64,000 bases of DNA from Poseidonibacter lekithochrous. Lineage in GTDB: Bacteria > Campylobacterota > Campylobacteria > Campylobacterales > Arcobacteraceae. Both the position numbers and the translations under genes were made by a program. The first letter of the stretch is position 1, and each line of letters starts with the position of its first letter. The stretch is from NCBI RefSeq assembly GCF_013283835.1, contig NZ_CP054052.1, positions 2,046,001-2,110,000 of the forward strand, read 5' to 3'. Below, piece by piece: positions 8,608-17,448 of the stretch. The notes under the pieces were generated by a model. That model did not search any database and was not told the origin of the DNA. It saw only the letters and a list, made by a program, of their open reading frames with translations.

Positions 8608-9438
8608 TTAAACTCGTCCAAGAGATAGACCCTTGGCAATGTGATTACGAACAAAATAGATAACAATAGCACCAGGAATAAGTGTTAAAACACCTGCGGC
8701 TGCTAAAACACCCCAATCAACACCTGAAGCTGAAACTGTTTTTGTCATTGTCGCTGCAATAGATTTTGCATTAACTGATGTTAATGTTCTACTAAGTAGT
8801 AGCTCTACCCATGAAAACATAAAACAAAAGAATGCAGCAACACCAATACCAGATGCAATTAATGGAGTAAAGATCTTTGTAAAAAATCCAAAGAAACTAA
8901 AACCATCAATATATGCTGTTTCATCAATCTCTTTTGGTACACCACGCATAAAGCCTTCCAAAATCCAAACAGACAATGGTACATTAAATAATGTATGAGC
9001 TAAAGCCACCGCAATATGTGTATCAAATAAACCAACACTTGAGTAAAGTTGAAAAAATGGCAGCGCAAATACAGCAGGTGGTGCCATTCTGTTAGTTAAT
9101 AACCAAAAGAATAAATGTTTATCTCCTAAAAATCTATATCTAGAAAATGCGTAAGCTGCTGGTAAAGCAATTGCAACAGAGATAACCGTATTTAAAGCAA
9201 CATAAGTCATAGAGTTTATATATCCCCAATACCAAGATGGGTCTGTAAAAATCACTATGTAATTATCAAATGTTAAGTTATTAGGAAATAGTGAAAAAGT
9301 TCCTAATATCTCTTCATTTGTTTTTAAACTCATGTTAATTAACCAATATACTGGCAACATCAAAAATATAATATAGATAAGCATAATCGTTGGTGATTTA
9401 CTTGAGAAAAAACCTGTTTTAATTTTTGAATTATTCAT
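8608..9438 (-). CDS. glpQ: Glycerol ABC transporter permease (second)
   Basis: This 276-residue MalG-type inner-membrane permease has about six transmembrane helices, the first at about residues 16-36 (TIMLIYIIFLMLPVYWLINM). The EAA coupling loop that contacts an ATPase is visible as EGFMRGVPKEIDETAYIDGFSFFGFF with the conserved Glu...Ala...Asp-Gly. The start ATG (9438) lies next to the glpP stop, and its GAGGAGG ribosome site is inside the end of glpP. Length is normal. As the second permease of the cluster it should pair with the glpP product to form the channel. Confidence 0.9.
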   Translation of the reverse strand: MNNSKIKTGFFSSKSPTIMLIYIIFLMLPVYWLINMSLKTNEEILGTFSLFPNNLTFDNYIVIFTDPSWYWGYINSMTYVALNTVISVAIALPAAYAFSRYRFLGDKHLFFWLLTNRMAPPAVFALPFFQLYSSVGLFDTHIAVALAHTLFNVPLSVWILEGFMRGVPKEIDETAYIDGFSFFGFFTKIFTPLIASGIGVAAFFCFMFSWVELLLSRTLTSVNAKSIAATMTKTVSASGVDWGVLAAAGVLTLIPGAIVIYFVRNHIAKGLSLGRV

Positions 9439-9440
9439 TA

Positions 9441-10310
9441 TTATGCCTCCTCTTTATCGATATTTGTCATAATTGTAAAAAATGCCCATGATGCCAATAA
9501 TATAACTAAGAAGTATATTAATGAGAATGCAGCCGCAGGTCCTAAATCAAACTGACCAATTGCCATTTTTACTAAGTCAATAGAAAGGAATGTTGTAGCA
9601 TTTCCAGGACCACCACCAGTTACAACCATAGGTTCTGTATAAATCATGAAACTATCCATAAATCTTAATAGTGTTGCAATTAATAAAACACCCATCATTT
9701 TTGGAAGTTGGATATATCTAAATATGCTCCATTTTGAAGCTTGGTCAATTTTCGCTGCTTGATAATAAGCAGATGGAATTGACTGTAATCCTGCATAACA
9801 AAGTAATACAACAAGTGAAGTCCAATGCCATACATCCATTATAATAATAGTAATCCATGCATCTAGTACATTTTGTGTATAGTTATAATCAACACCAAAA
9901 GAAGCTAAAGTATGTCCTAATAATCCAATATCAGTTCTTCCAAAAATTTGCCAAATAGTACCAACAACATTCCAAGGAACCAAAAGAGGTAAAGCAACTA
10001 ATACTAAACAAGCCGAAGCCCAAAAGCCTTTTTTTGGCATATGTAAAGCAATAAATATTCCTAAAGGTATTTCAATTGCTAAAATAATCGAAGTAAATAA
10101 TACTTGTCGACCTAAGGCATCATGAATTCTCTCAGAATGTAAAATTTCTTCAAACCATTCTAATCCAACCGCAAAGAATTGATTATTTCCAAAGGTATCT
10201 TGAACAGAATAATTAACTACTGTCATTAAAGGAATAACAGCTGAAAATCCAACAAGTAAAAGAACAGGAAGTACTAAAAACCAAGCTTTTTGATTTACTG
10301 TTTTTTTCAT
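9441..10310 (-). CDS. glpP: Glycerol ABC transporter permease (first)
   Basis: This MalF-type permease has about six transmembrane helices and the EAA loop QSIPSAYYQAAKIDQASKWSIFRYIQLP. A longer frame starts at 10334, but the ATG at 10310 fits better: it is preceded by AAGGAG at 7 bases spacing and overlaps the upstream ATPase stop as ATGA, a typical coupled pair. This gives 289 residues beginning MKKTVNQKAWFLVLP. Overlaps on both sides indicate tight co-translation of the transporter subunits. The protein forms the membrane channel with the glpQ product. Confidence 0.9.
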   Translation of the reverse strand: MKKTVNQKAWFLVLPVLLLVGFSAVIPLMTVVNYSVQDTFGNNQFFAVGLEWFEEILHSERIHDALGRQVLFTSIILAIEIPLGIFIALHMPKKGFWASACLVLVALPLLVPWNVVGTIWQIFGRTDIGLLGHTLASFGVDYNYTQNVLDAWITIIIMDVWHWTSLVVLLCYAGLQSIPSAYYQAAKIDQASKWSIFRYIQLPKMMGVLLIATLLRFMDSFMIYTEPMVVTGGGPGNATTFLSIDLVKMAIGQFDLGPAAAFSLIYFLVILLASWAFFTIMTNIDKEEA

Positions 10311-11386
10311 GATAATTCTCCTTCTACTAACCAATCATCAACATAAACATTTACACCTTCAAGTTTAAACTTCATACTACTCATTGTAGGTGTGATTTTT
10401 ACATCTTCGGGAACAATAATATTTACTTTTCTATCATTGTATTTTGCTCTAACTATTTTATGATGAGCAATATCTTCAACTCTAGTAATTTCAATTTTTA
10501 TACCTTCACCATCTTCACATAATTCAATAAACTCAGGTCTAATACCTAGCTCTATTTTCCCAGATAGCTTTTTGTAAGTTGAGTTTAGTTTTATTTCATA
10601 ACCTTGTAAATTTGCAATATTTCCATCAATTTCTGATTCAAATACATTCATACCTGGTGAACCAATAAAGTATCCAACAAAAGTATGTGCTGGTTTTGAG
10701 AATAATTCCTCTGGTGTTCCAATTTGTAGAACATGTCCTTGATTCATAACTACAACTTTGTCTGCAAAAGTTAATGCTTCAGTTTGATCATGTGTCACAA
10801 AAATCATTGTGTGTTTTAGTTCTTTATGTAAAGCTTTTAATTGTGTTCTTAATTCCCATTTCATATGAGGATCAATAACAGTAAGAGGTTCATCAAATAA
10901 TATTGCATTTACATCTTCTCTTACCATTCCTCTACCTAAAGATATTTTTTGTTTAGCATCAGCTGTTAAACCTCTAGCTTTTTTATCTAAAATATCCTCA
11001 ACTTGAATTGCTCTTGCGATTGAGCCAACTCTTTGTTGAATATATTGTTCATCTGCACCTCTATTTCGTAGAGGAAACTCTAAGTTCTGTCTTACAGTCA
11101 TTGTGTCATACACAACTGGGAACTGAAAAACTTGTGCTATATTTCTATTTGTAGTATCTGCGAAAGTAACATCTGTTCCATCAAATAAAATACTTCCCTC
11201 AGAAGGTGTTAAAATTCCTGAAATAATATTTAATAGTGTAGATTTACCACAACCTGAAGGTCCTAATAAAGCATAAGCTGCCCCATCATCCCATTCATGA
11301 TTTAAAGGTTGTAATACATAATCTTCTTTATTTTTAGGATCTTGCATATAACTATGCGCTAAATTTGAAAGAGTAATTTTGGCCAT
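10307..11386 (-). CDS. glpT: Glycerol ABC transporter ATPase with degenerate signature motif
   Basis: This 359-residue MalK/UgpC-type ATPase has an ABC domain (about 1-235) plus a C-terminal TOBE-like region. Walker A is intact (GPSGCGKST), as are the Q-loop VFQFPVVYDTMTV, Walker B with catalytic Glu (ILFDEPLTVID) and the switch His (FVTHDQTEAL). The signature that should read LSGGQ is replaced by LTADAKQKISLGRGMV. Its partner at 11401-12489 has the reverse pattern, so the heterodimer should have one working and one degenerate ATP site. It overlaps glpP by four bases. Symbol follows the rhizobial order and is less certain than the function. Confidence 0.87.
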   Translation of the reverse strand: MAKITLSNLAHSYMQDPKNKEDYVLQPLNHEWDDGAAYALLGPSGCGKSTLLNIISGILTPSEGSILFDGTDVTFADTTNRNIAQVFQFPVVYDTMTVRQNLEFPLRNRGADEQYIQQRVGSIARAIQVEDILDKKARGLTADAKQKISLGRGMVREDVNAILFDEPLTVIDPHMKWELRTQLKALHKELKHTMIFVTHDQTEALTFADKVVVMNQGHVLQIGTPEELFSKPAHTFVGYFIGSPGMNVFESEIDGNIANLQGYEIKLNSTYKKLSGKIELGIRPEFIELCEDGEGIKIEITRVEDIAHHKIVRAKYNDRKVNIIVPEDVKITPTMSSMKFKLEGVNVYVDDWLVEGELS

Positions 11387-11400
11387 TAGTATTTTCCCCT

Positions 11401-12489
11401 CTATCTTTCTTCAACATACGATGCAGTTTCTACAAGAGCACCATTAGTTTTAAAAATAAAAATATGACGTGTGTCTAAATACACTGACAAATTAGTATTA
11501 TATTCCAAGTCATGAACACCATGAACTAAACCAATCCAGTTATCATTATCATGATGCATATGTAAAAAAGTTTCAGAACCTGTAATTTCAGTAACATCTA
11601 AATGAGTAGAAAACTTAATTGCATTTCCTGCGTGTTTATCAAGTTCTAGATGATTTGGTCTAAAGCCTGCTAAATATTTTCCATCTTCAAGTTTTTCTAA
11701 TACATCTGTAGCAGGTGCTTTTTCATTAGTTCCATAATAAATATAATCACCCTCTTTTCTAATATCTAAAAAGTTCATTGATGGATTTGAAAATACTTTT
11801 GCAGTAGTTGCATTATTTGGAGTATGATAAACTTTTGCAGTTTCATCAAATTGAGTAACTTCACCTTCCCATAATGTTGCAACATTTCCACCTAATAATA
11901 AGGCTTCTTCTGGTTCAGTTGTTGCATAAACAAATATTGCCCCAGATTCTTCAAACATTTTTGGGATTTCTTCTCTTAATTCTTCTCTTAATTTATAATC
12001 TAAGTTAGCTAGAGGTTCGTCTAATAAAACAAGTCCCGAACCTTTTACTAAAGATCTAGCTAATGCACATCTTTGTTGCTGACCACCTGAAAGTTCATTT
12101 GGTTTTCTATCTAACATCTTTTCTAATCGCATTAACTTAGCTGTTTTTTTTACTTCTTCATCTATGAAAGCTTCATCTTTCTTCATAATTCTAAGTGGAG
12201 CTGCTATATTGTCATATACACTCATTGAAGGATAGTTTATAAATTGTTGATAAACCATTGCAATTTTTCTATCTTGTACTCGCATACCAGTAACATCTTT
12301 ACCTTCCCAGAAAATACTACCAGTTGTTGGAACATCTAATCCAGCCATAATTCTCATCAAAGTAGTTTTACCTGATAAAGTACGACCTAATAATACATTC
12401 ATAGTACCTTTTTTGAGTGTTAAATTAGTGTTGTAAATATGTGTTTGTCCATCTACACGCATAGATATATTTTTTAATTCTAAGGACAT
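11401..12489 (-). CDS. glpS: Glycerol ABC transporter ATPase with degenerate Walker A and switch
   Basis: This 362-residue MalK-type ATPase is the first gene of the importer operon. The signature LSGGQQQRCALARSL and Walker B LVLLDEPLANLD are intact. The Walker A reads GRTLSGKTT, with Leu where the usual second Gly sits, and the switch histidine is missing (FVYATTEPEEA instead of VTHD). The glpT product lacks a normal signature, so the canonical composite ATP site would use GlpT Walker motifs with the GlpS signature, and the other site would be impaired. A C-terminal TOBE-like domain (about 240-362) follows. Function is secure from context. Confidence 0.87.
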   Translation of the reverse strand: MSLELKNISMRVDGQTHIYNTNLTLKKGTMNVLLGRTLSGKTTLMRIMAGLDVPTTGSIFWEGKDVTGMRVQDRKIAMVYQQFINYPSMSVYDNIAAPLRIMKKDEAFIDEEVKKTAKLMRLEKMLDRKPNELSGGQQQRCALARSLVKGSGLVLLDEPLANLDYKLREELREEIPKMFEESGAIFVYATTEPEEALLLGGNVATLWEGEVTQFDETAKVYHTPNNATTAKVFSNPSMNFLDIRKEGDYIYYGTNEKAPATDVLEKLEDGKYLAGFRPNHLELDKHAGNAIKFSTHLDVTEITGSETFLHMHHDNDNWIGLVHGVHDLEYNTNLSVYLDTRHIFIFKTNGALVETASYVEER

Positions 12490-12561
12490 TACCTTTACTC
12501 CTTTTTAATTTTCATAAATAAGTACAAATAGGAAAATATTTATTTTTTACTCATTTACATC

Positions 12562-12877
12562 ATAACATTATAACGTTGTTATTTATAGTGACGTATAGAA
12601 TTTTAAATTAAGCTTAATTTTTACTACCATTTTCTATAAATTATAGCTTTCTATCAAGTTTTTGAAGTATAACATTAAAATAGCATCCCCATTTTATGGG
12701 CTTTAAAAGATTTAAACTTATAGATAGTTTAAAAAATGCACAAGTGATTTCATAAAAAATAAGTAATTCAAAACCACAATATTTGACTATAATAAGTGAC
12801 TATTTGTAACTAAATAAATGACTTTTAAGATTCTTTTTATATTAATAACCTTATAATGTTTGGTATAACATTATAAC
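12562..12877. promoter_or_regulatory. glpS-glpD divergent control region with operator words
   Basis: The 414-base gap between glpS and glpD holds three copies of the 10-mer AACATTATAA or its complement: 12564-12573 (just ahead of glpS), 12851-12860 and 12867-12876 (an inverted pair just ahead of glpD). A near copy, ATAACATTAAAA, lies at about 12669-12680. A small CCCAT-TTT-ATGGG inverted repeat is at 12688-12700. The remainder is AT-rich with no gene seen. The repeated word likely binds the GntR/HutC-type regulators, giving coordinate control of import and oxidation. Confidence 0.7.
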
Positions 12878-12903
12878 CTTATGATGAAAGGATTATTAAA
12901 ACG

Positions 12904-14463
12904 ATGGAAAATGAAAAATTCGATATTATTATTATAGGGGGAGGAGCAACTGGAAGTGGTATAGCTTTGGATGCTTCCTCAAGAGGTTTTAAAACTCTAC
13001 TTTTAGAAAAAAATGACTTTGCCGAAGGTACAAGCTCACGAAGTACAAAATTGGTACACGGGGGAGTTCGTTATTTAGAGGCTGCGGTTAAAAAATTAGA
13101 TAAAGATCAATTTAATTTAGTAAAAGAAGGACTAAAAGAGAGATCACGACTTTTAAAAAACGCTCCACACTTATGTTCTAGATTAACACTAGTTACCCCA
13201 TTATATAATTGGTGGGAAATTCCTTATATGTTTGCAGGACTTAGTTTATATGACTTTGTTTCAGGTAAAAGAGGTTTAGGAAGAAGTTCAGTTGTTTCTA
13301 GAGGTAAAATGATGGATACCTTTCCACATATTAAAAAAAGTGGATTAGTTGGTGGTATTAAATATTATGATGGAAGTTTTAATGATGCAAGATTAAATGT
13401 AACATTACTTCAAACAGCACAAAAGTATGGTGCAGTTTGTAAAAACTATCATGAACTTGAATCTTTTATATATGACAAGAAAAAGATTTCAGGAGTAAAA
13501 GTAAAAGATACAATAAGTGGTGAGAATATCACATACAACTCATCTATTGTTATAAACGCCACAGGTGCATTCTCAGATAATATTAGAAAGCTAGATGATA
13601 AAGAAGCTAAAAAAATGCTTGATTTAAGTTCTGGTATTCATATAGTTTTAGATAAAAAATACTTACCATCAAATGAAGGGTTAATGATTCCTAAAACACA
13701 AGATGGAAGAGTTCTATTTATTTTACCTTGGATGGGCAAATGTTTAGTTGGTACTACAGATGAAAAAACAACATTAAATGAACACCCAGAAGTTTCAAAA
13801 AAAGATATTGATTATATATTAGAACACCTAGAAATCTATTTTGATTTAAAAATTGATGAAAGTGAAATATTATCTTCATGGTGTGGAATAAGACCTTTAG
13901 TAGCAGCTCCTAAAAATGCCTCAACTAAAAGTATTGTAAGAGATCATATAATCACAAGTTCAAATTCTGGACTAGTTAGTATTATTGGTGGGAAATGGAC
14001 AACATATAGAAAGATGTCGGAAGAAGTAGTTGATTATGTTATTCCAAAATTTAATTTAGCTGATACTGAATGTAAAACTAAAAAATTAAAACTAATTGGA
14101 AGTGAAAACCTAAAAGAAAATATTAAAATCAAAACAGTAGACAAAGATATAAAAGAGTATTTAATTAGAATGTATGGAGATAAAGCCTTAGAGGTTACAC
14201 AATCAGTAGAAAAGATTAAAAGACTACATAAAGAATATGCTTTAACAAATGCAGAAGTTGTTTATACAATTAAAAATGAGTTTGTTAAAAAACCATTAGA
14301 CTTTTTAGTTAGAAGAACAACATTATCTTTAATTGATAAAGAAGCTTCTAAAGAAATATTAGAAGAAGTACTTAGTATTTTGCAAAAAGAATTAAATTGG
14401 GATGAAGAAAAAATTATAAGTGAAAGAAATGAAGCATTAAGTATTTTAAATAATTATATTTAA
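12904..14463 (+). CDS. glpD: Glycerol-3-phosphate dehydrogenase, FAD-dependent (aerobic type)
   Basis: This 519-residue flavoprotein oxidises sn-glycerol-3-phosphate to dihydroxyacetone phosphate and passes electrons to the quinone pool at the inner membrane. The N-terminal dinucleotide motif IIIIGGGATGSGIALDASSRG is at about 7-27, followed by the family signature TSSRSTKLVHGGVRYLE. WCGIRPLVAAP and GGKWTTYRKM near residues 320-375 form the FAD/substrate site. It is divergent from the importer operon and its start follows an inverted pair of operator words. No separate glpABC genes are seen. With glpK it completes glycerol entry into lower glycolysis. Confidence 0.96.
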   Translation: MENEKFDIIIIGGGATGSGIALDASSRGFKTLLLEKNDFAEGTSSRSTKLVHGGVRYLEAAVKKLDKDQFNLVKEGLKERSRLLKNAPHLCSRLTLVTPLYNWWEIPYMFAGLSLYDFVSGKRGLGRSSVVSRGKMMDTFPHIKKSGLVGGIKYYDGSFNDARLNVTLLQTAQKYGAVCKNYHELESFIYDKKKISGVKVKDTISGENITYNSSIVINATGAFSDNIRKLDDKEAKKMLDLSSGIHIVLDKKYLPSNEGLMIPKTQDGRVLFILPWMGKCLVGTTDEKTTLNEHPEVSKKDIDYILEHLEIYFDLKIDESEILSSWCGIRPLVAAPKNASTKSIVRDHIITSSNSGLVSIIGGKWTTYRKMSEEVVDYVIPKFNLADTECKTKKLKLIGSENLKENIKIKTVDKDIKEYLIRMYGDKALEVTQSVEKIKRLHKEYALTNAEVVYTIKNEFVKKPLDFLVRRTTLSLIDKEASKEILEEVLSILQKELNWDEEKIISERNEALSILNNYI

Positions 14464-14602
14464 TAAGTGACATGTTTTGTTACAAAAAATAATATTAAAT
14501 TCTAAATTATGTAATATGTAAGTTGTATTATAGTATATACTTATTAAGTAAAACTATGTAAACTTCATGTTTCATAAGAATCTAAATAAAAGGATCTGAC
14601 TT

Positions 14603-15334
14603 TTGTTCGCTAAAAATGGTATACCTTTATATCTACAACTAAAAGAAAAGTTATTAGAAGATATAAAATTAAATTATAAAGTTAATGATATTATTCCTGC
14701 TGAAGGTAAACTAGAAGAAAAATATGAAGTAAGTAGAATAACAGTAAGAAAAGCTATTGAAGAGTTAGAAAAAGAAAATGTTGTTATAAAAAAACAAGGT
14801 AAAGGTACTTTTGTAAAAGAACAAAAGATTCTTTATGATGCAAACTCTATTGGCTCATTAACTCAAAGACTTTCAAAACAAAAGCACTTATTAACAACAA
14901 AAGCTATTTCATTTGAAATAATCGAAGCAGAAGAAGAACACTTCGTAAAAGAGATGCTTGGCTGTGAAAAATTACTGTGTATTAAAAGAACTAGATTATT
15001 AGATGAAGTGCCATTTGCACTAATGTTTAACTACTTTGATGTAAATACAGTTCCTGATATTGACAAAAAACTAAACTTAGAATCATTATATGCATTCTTA
15101 AAAGAAGAATATAATATTGAATTCCATAATGCAGAAGAGATTGTTGAAGCAATTATTGCAGATGACAATGACTCTAAACAACTAAATATTGATAAAGGTT
15201 CTCCCCTATTATCTCTAAAAAGATTATCATATGATCAAAATAATAAACCTATTGAATATTCAAACCTTGTAATTAGAGGGGATATGTATAAACACAAAAT
15301 TATTTTATCTAACGAAAAGTTATCTAATCTATAA
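14603..15334 (+). CDS. GntR-family (HutC subfamily) regulator, first of a tandem pair
   Basis: This 243-residue regulator has an N-terminal winged helix (PLYLQLKEKL... then EEKYEVSRITVRKAIEELEKE, about 5-70) and a C-terminal UTRA ligand domain (about 90-238). The start is TTG at 14603 with AGGAT eight bases upstream; no better ATG fits the domain start. It lies 140 bases after glpD in the same direction and is likely the glycerol or G3P-responsive regulator of the repeated AACATTATAA operators. It is paralogous to the next gene, and 63 bases (14816-14878) are identical to 15629-15691. The ligand is inferred. Confidence 0.88.
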   Translation: MFAKNGIPLYLQLKEKLLEDIKLNYKVNDIIPAEGKLEEKYEVSRITVRKAIEELEKENVVIKKQGKGTFVKEQKILYDANSIGSLTQRLSKQKHLLTTKAISFEIIEAEEEHFVKEMLGCEKLLCIKRTRLLDEVPFALMFNYFDVNTVPDIDKKLNLESLYAFLKEEYNIEFHNAEEIVEAIIADDNDSKQLNIDKGSPLLSLKRLSYDQNNKPIEYSNLVIRGDMYKHKIILSNEKLSNL

Positions 15335-15691
15335 AATCCATATCTAAATTTTTAAGTCAAATTTAAAATTGTATAATGTAAGATATTACAAAATTCATTA
15401 TACAAGGTTTGATTATTGTTTAGTAAAAATGGCATCCCATTATATGTACAACTCAAAAATAAATTAGCAAAAGATATAAAAGAAAACTATTCTCATGGGG
15501 ATTTAATACCAACAGAGATGCAAATCGAAAAAGAGTATGAAGTTAGCAGAATAACTGTTAGAAAGGCTATTGAGCTTCTAGAGAGAGAAAATATTCTTGA
15601 AAAGAAACAAGGCTCGGGTACTTTTGTTAAAGAACAAAAGATTCTTTATGATGCAAACTCTATTGGCTCATTAACTCAAAGACTTTCAAAA
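14816..15691 (+). repeat. 63-bp perfect direct repeat shared by the two GntR genes
   Basis: Bases 14816-14878 and 15629-15691 are identical in all 63 positions, including synonymous sites, and encode KEQKILYDANSIGSLTQRLSK in both proteins. The codons immediately outside have diverged at both the DNA and protein levels. A sharp island of identity like this points to recent gene conversion or strong selection on nucleotide sequence. Confidence 0.9.
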
Positions 15692-16141
15692 GAAAATCAT
15701 AAACTAAGTACAAAATCAATCGAATTTATCATAATAGAAGAAGAACATTATGTTAAAGACTTACTTCAATGTGATACTTTATTATGTATAAAAAGATTTA
15801 GAGAATTAAATAACGTGCCTTTTGCACTAATGATTAACTATTTGGATATAACAAAAGTTCCAAATTTAGAAGAGAAGTTTAATATAGAATCATTATATAC
15901 ATTTTTAAAAGATGAATATTCAATTGAATTTTATAATGCGGAAGAGACTGTAGAAGCCAAAGATGCTTCAAAAGAAGAAGCTAAAAAATTAGGTATTAAA
16001 GAAAATTCTTCTTTATTGTCTTTACATAGACTATCATTTGATAAAAATAATAAACCTGTGGAGTATTCAGATATTGTAATAAAAGCAGATATGTATAAAC
16101 ACAAAATAATTTTATCAAACGATAAAATATCTAATATCTAA
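15416..16141 (+). CDS. GntR-family (HutC subfamily) regulator, second of a tandem pair
   Basis: This 241-residue paralog of the preceding gene has the same layout: winged helix at about 5-70 (EKEYEVSRITVRKAIELLERE) and a UTRA domain. The start is TTG at 15416. Only 81 bases separate it from its twin. The N-terminal helix-turn-helix recognition stretch VSRITVRKAIE is the same in both, so both may bind the same operator, while the ligand domains have drifted. Possible roles are two signals converging on one regulon, or division between the glp genes and the malic enzyme downstream. A hairpin follows it. Confidence 0.88.
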   Translation: MFSKNGIPLYVQLKNKLAKDIKENYSHGDLIPTEMQIEKEYEVSRITVRKAIELLERENILEKKQGSGTFVKEQKILYDANSIGSLTQRLSKENHKLSTKSIEFIIIEEEHYVKDLLQCDTLLCIKRFRELNNVPFALMINYLDITKVPNLEEKFNIESLYTFLKDEYSIEFYNAEETVEAKDASKEEAKKLGIKENSSLLSLHRLSFDKNNKPVEYSDIVIKADMYKHKIILSNDKISNI

Positions 16142-16153
16142 ACACTAATTAAA

Positions 16154-16177
16154 AAGAATACCTAAGTAGGTATTCTT
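16154..16177. terminator. Bidirectional terminator between GntR gene and malic enzyme
   Basis: Perfect 9-bp arms AAGAATACC (16154-16162) and GGTATTCTT (16169-16177) with a 6-base loop, between two convergent genes and flanked by A-rich and T-rich sequence. Confidence 0.75.
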
Positions 16178-16191
16178 CCTAAATAATCTAA

Positions 16192-17448
16192 TTAAACCAT
16201 TAAAGAAAGTTTTTCTCTATATGCTTCTAAATTAAATTCTTTAACTCTTGCAACACCAGTTTCAACTGCTGCGTTTGCAACTGCTGCTGATACTTCTACC
16301 ATTAATCTTTTGTCAAATGGAACTGGAATAATATATTCTTTACCAAATGCTAAATCACCAAACTCTACTTTTAATTCAGCGTATAATGGCTCTTTAGCTA
16401 AGTTAGCAATAGCTTTTGCAGCTGCCATCTTCATAGTCATATTGATTTTTCTAGTTTGTACGTCTAAAGCCCCTCTAAAGATGAATGGGAAACCTAAAAC
16501 ATTGTTTACTTGGTTAGGGAAATCAGATCTTCCTGTACCAATAATAGCTTTTGGTTTAACTTCTCTTACTTCTTCTGGGAATAACTCAGGAGTAGGATTA
16601 GCTAATGTAAATACAATTGGCTCTTCCGCCATAAGTGCTACGTGCTCTTTTGTAAAAGTTCCAGGTCTTGATAATCCTAAAACCATATCAGCATCTGTAA
16701 ATGCTTCTTCCATAGTTAAAGCTTCATCAATCATGAAATCTTTTTTGTATTTATTTAAATTATCTCTACCTGAATGTATAACACCTTTAGAGTCACACAT
16801 AATTAAAGTTTTTACACCTAATTCTTTGTACATAGTTGAACAAGAAATAGCAGATGCTCCAGCACCAACTACAACTACTTTCATATCTTCTACGTTTTTA
16901 TTCATCATTTCAGCCGCATTCATTAATGCTGCTGTTGTAATAATTGCAGTACCATGTTGGTCATCATGCATTACTGGGATATTTAATTCCTCAATTAATC
17001 TTCTCTCGATTTCAAAACACTCAGGTGCTTTAATATCTTCTAAGTTAATTCCACCAAAAGTTGGTGAGATAGCTTTTACTACATCACAAAACTTATCAAT
17101 ATCTGTTTCGTCAACTTCAATATCAAATGAATCAACTGCAGCAAATTTTTTGAATAATACTGCTTTTCCTTCCATAACAGGTTTTGATGCTAATGCACCA
17201 ATATCTCCTAAACCTAGTACAGCTGTACCGTTTGAAATCACGGCTACTAGGTTTCTTTTTGATGTGTAATCATATGCTAATTCTGGGTTTTCTTTAATTT
17301 CTTCGCATGGATATGCTACACCTGGAGAATAAGCAAGAGATAAATCTCTTTGAGATTCTAATCTAGTAGTTGTTGCAATTGCAACTTTACCTGGATTAGG
17401 AACTCTGTGATAATCTAGTGCTTCATTTTTTGTTACTTTAGTACTCAT
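16192..17448 (-). CDS. maeB: Malic enzyme, short form (NADP-dependent likely)
   Basis: This 418-residue enzyme would decarboxylate malate to pyruvate with reduction of NAD(P)+. Motifs: LAYSPGVAYPCEEI near residue 38, the metal site region MHDDQHGTAIITTAALMNA, the nucleotide motif VVVVGAGASAISC, and a second dinucleotide-like segment ALANPTPELFPEE. It is the length of the malic domain alone; the C-terminal phosphotransacetylase-like domain of long MaeB proteins is absent. NAD versus NADP use cannot be settled by eye. It is convergent with the GntR pair, and a 549-base gap separates it from aspA. Confidence 0.9.
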   Translation of the reverse strand: MSTKVTKNEALDYHRVPNPGKVAIATTTRLESQRDLSLAYSPGVAYPCEEIKENPELAYDYTSKRNLVAVISNGTAVLGLGDIGALASKPVMEGKAVLFKKFAAVDSFDIEVDETDIDKFCDVVKAISPTFGGINLEDIKAPECFEIERRLIEELNIPVMHDDQHGTAIITTAALMNAAEMMNKNVEDMKVVVVGAGASAISCSTMYKELGVKTLIMCDSKGVIHSGRDNLNKYKKDFMIDEALTMEEAFTDADMVLGLSRPGTFTKEHVALMAEEPIVFTLANPTPELFPEEVREVKPKAIIGTGRSDFPNQVNNVLGFPFIFRGALDVQTRKINMTMKMAAAKAIANLAKEPLYAELKVEFGDLAFGKEYIIPVPFDKRLMVEVSAAVANAAVETGVARVKEFNLEAYREKLSLMV

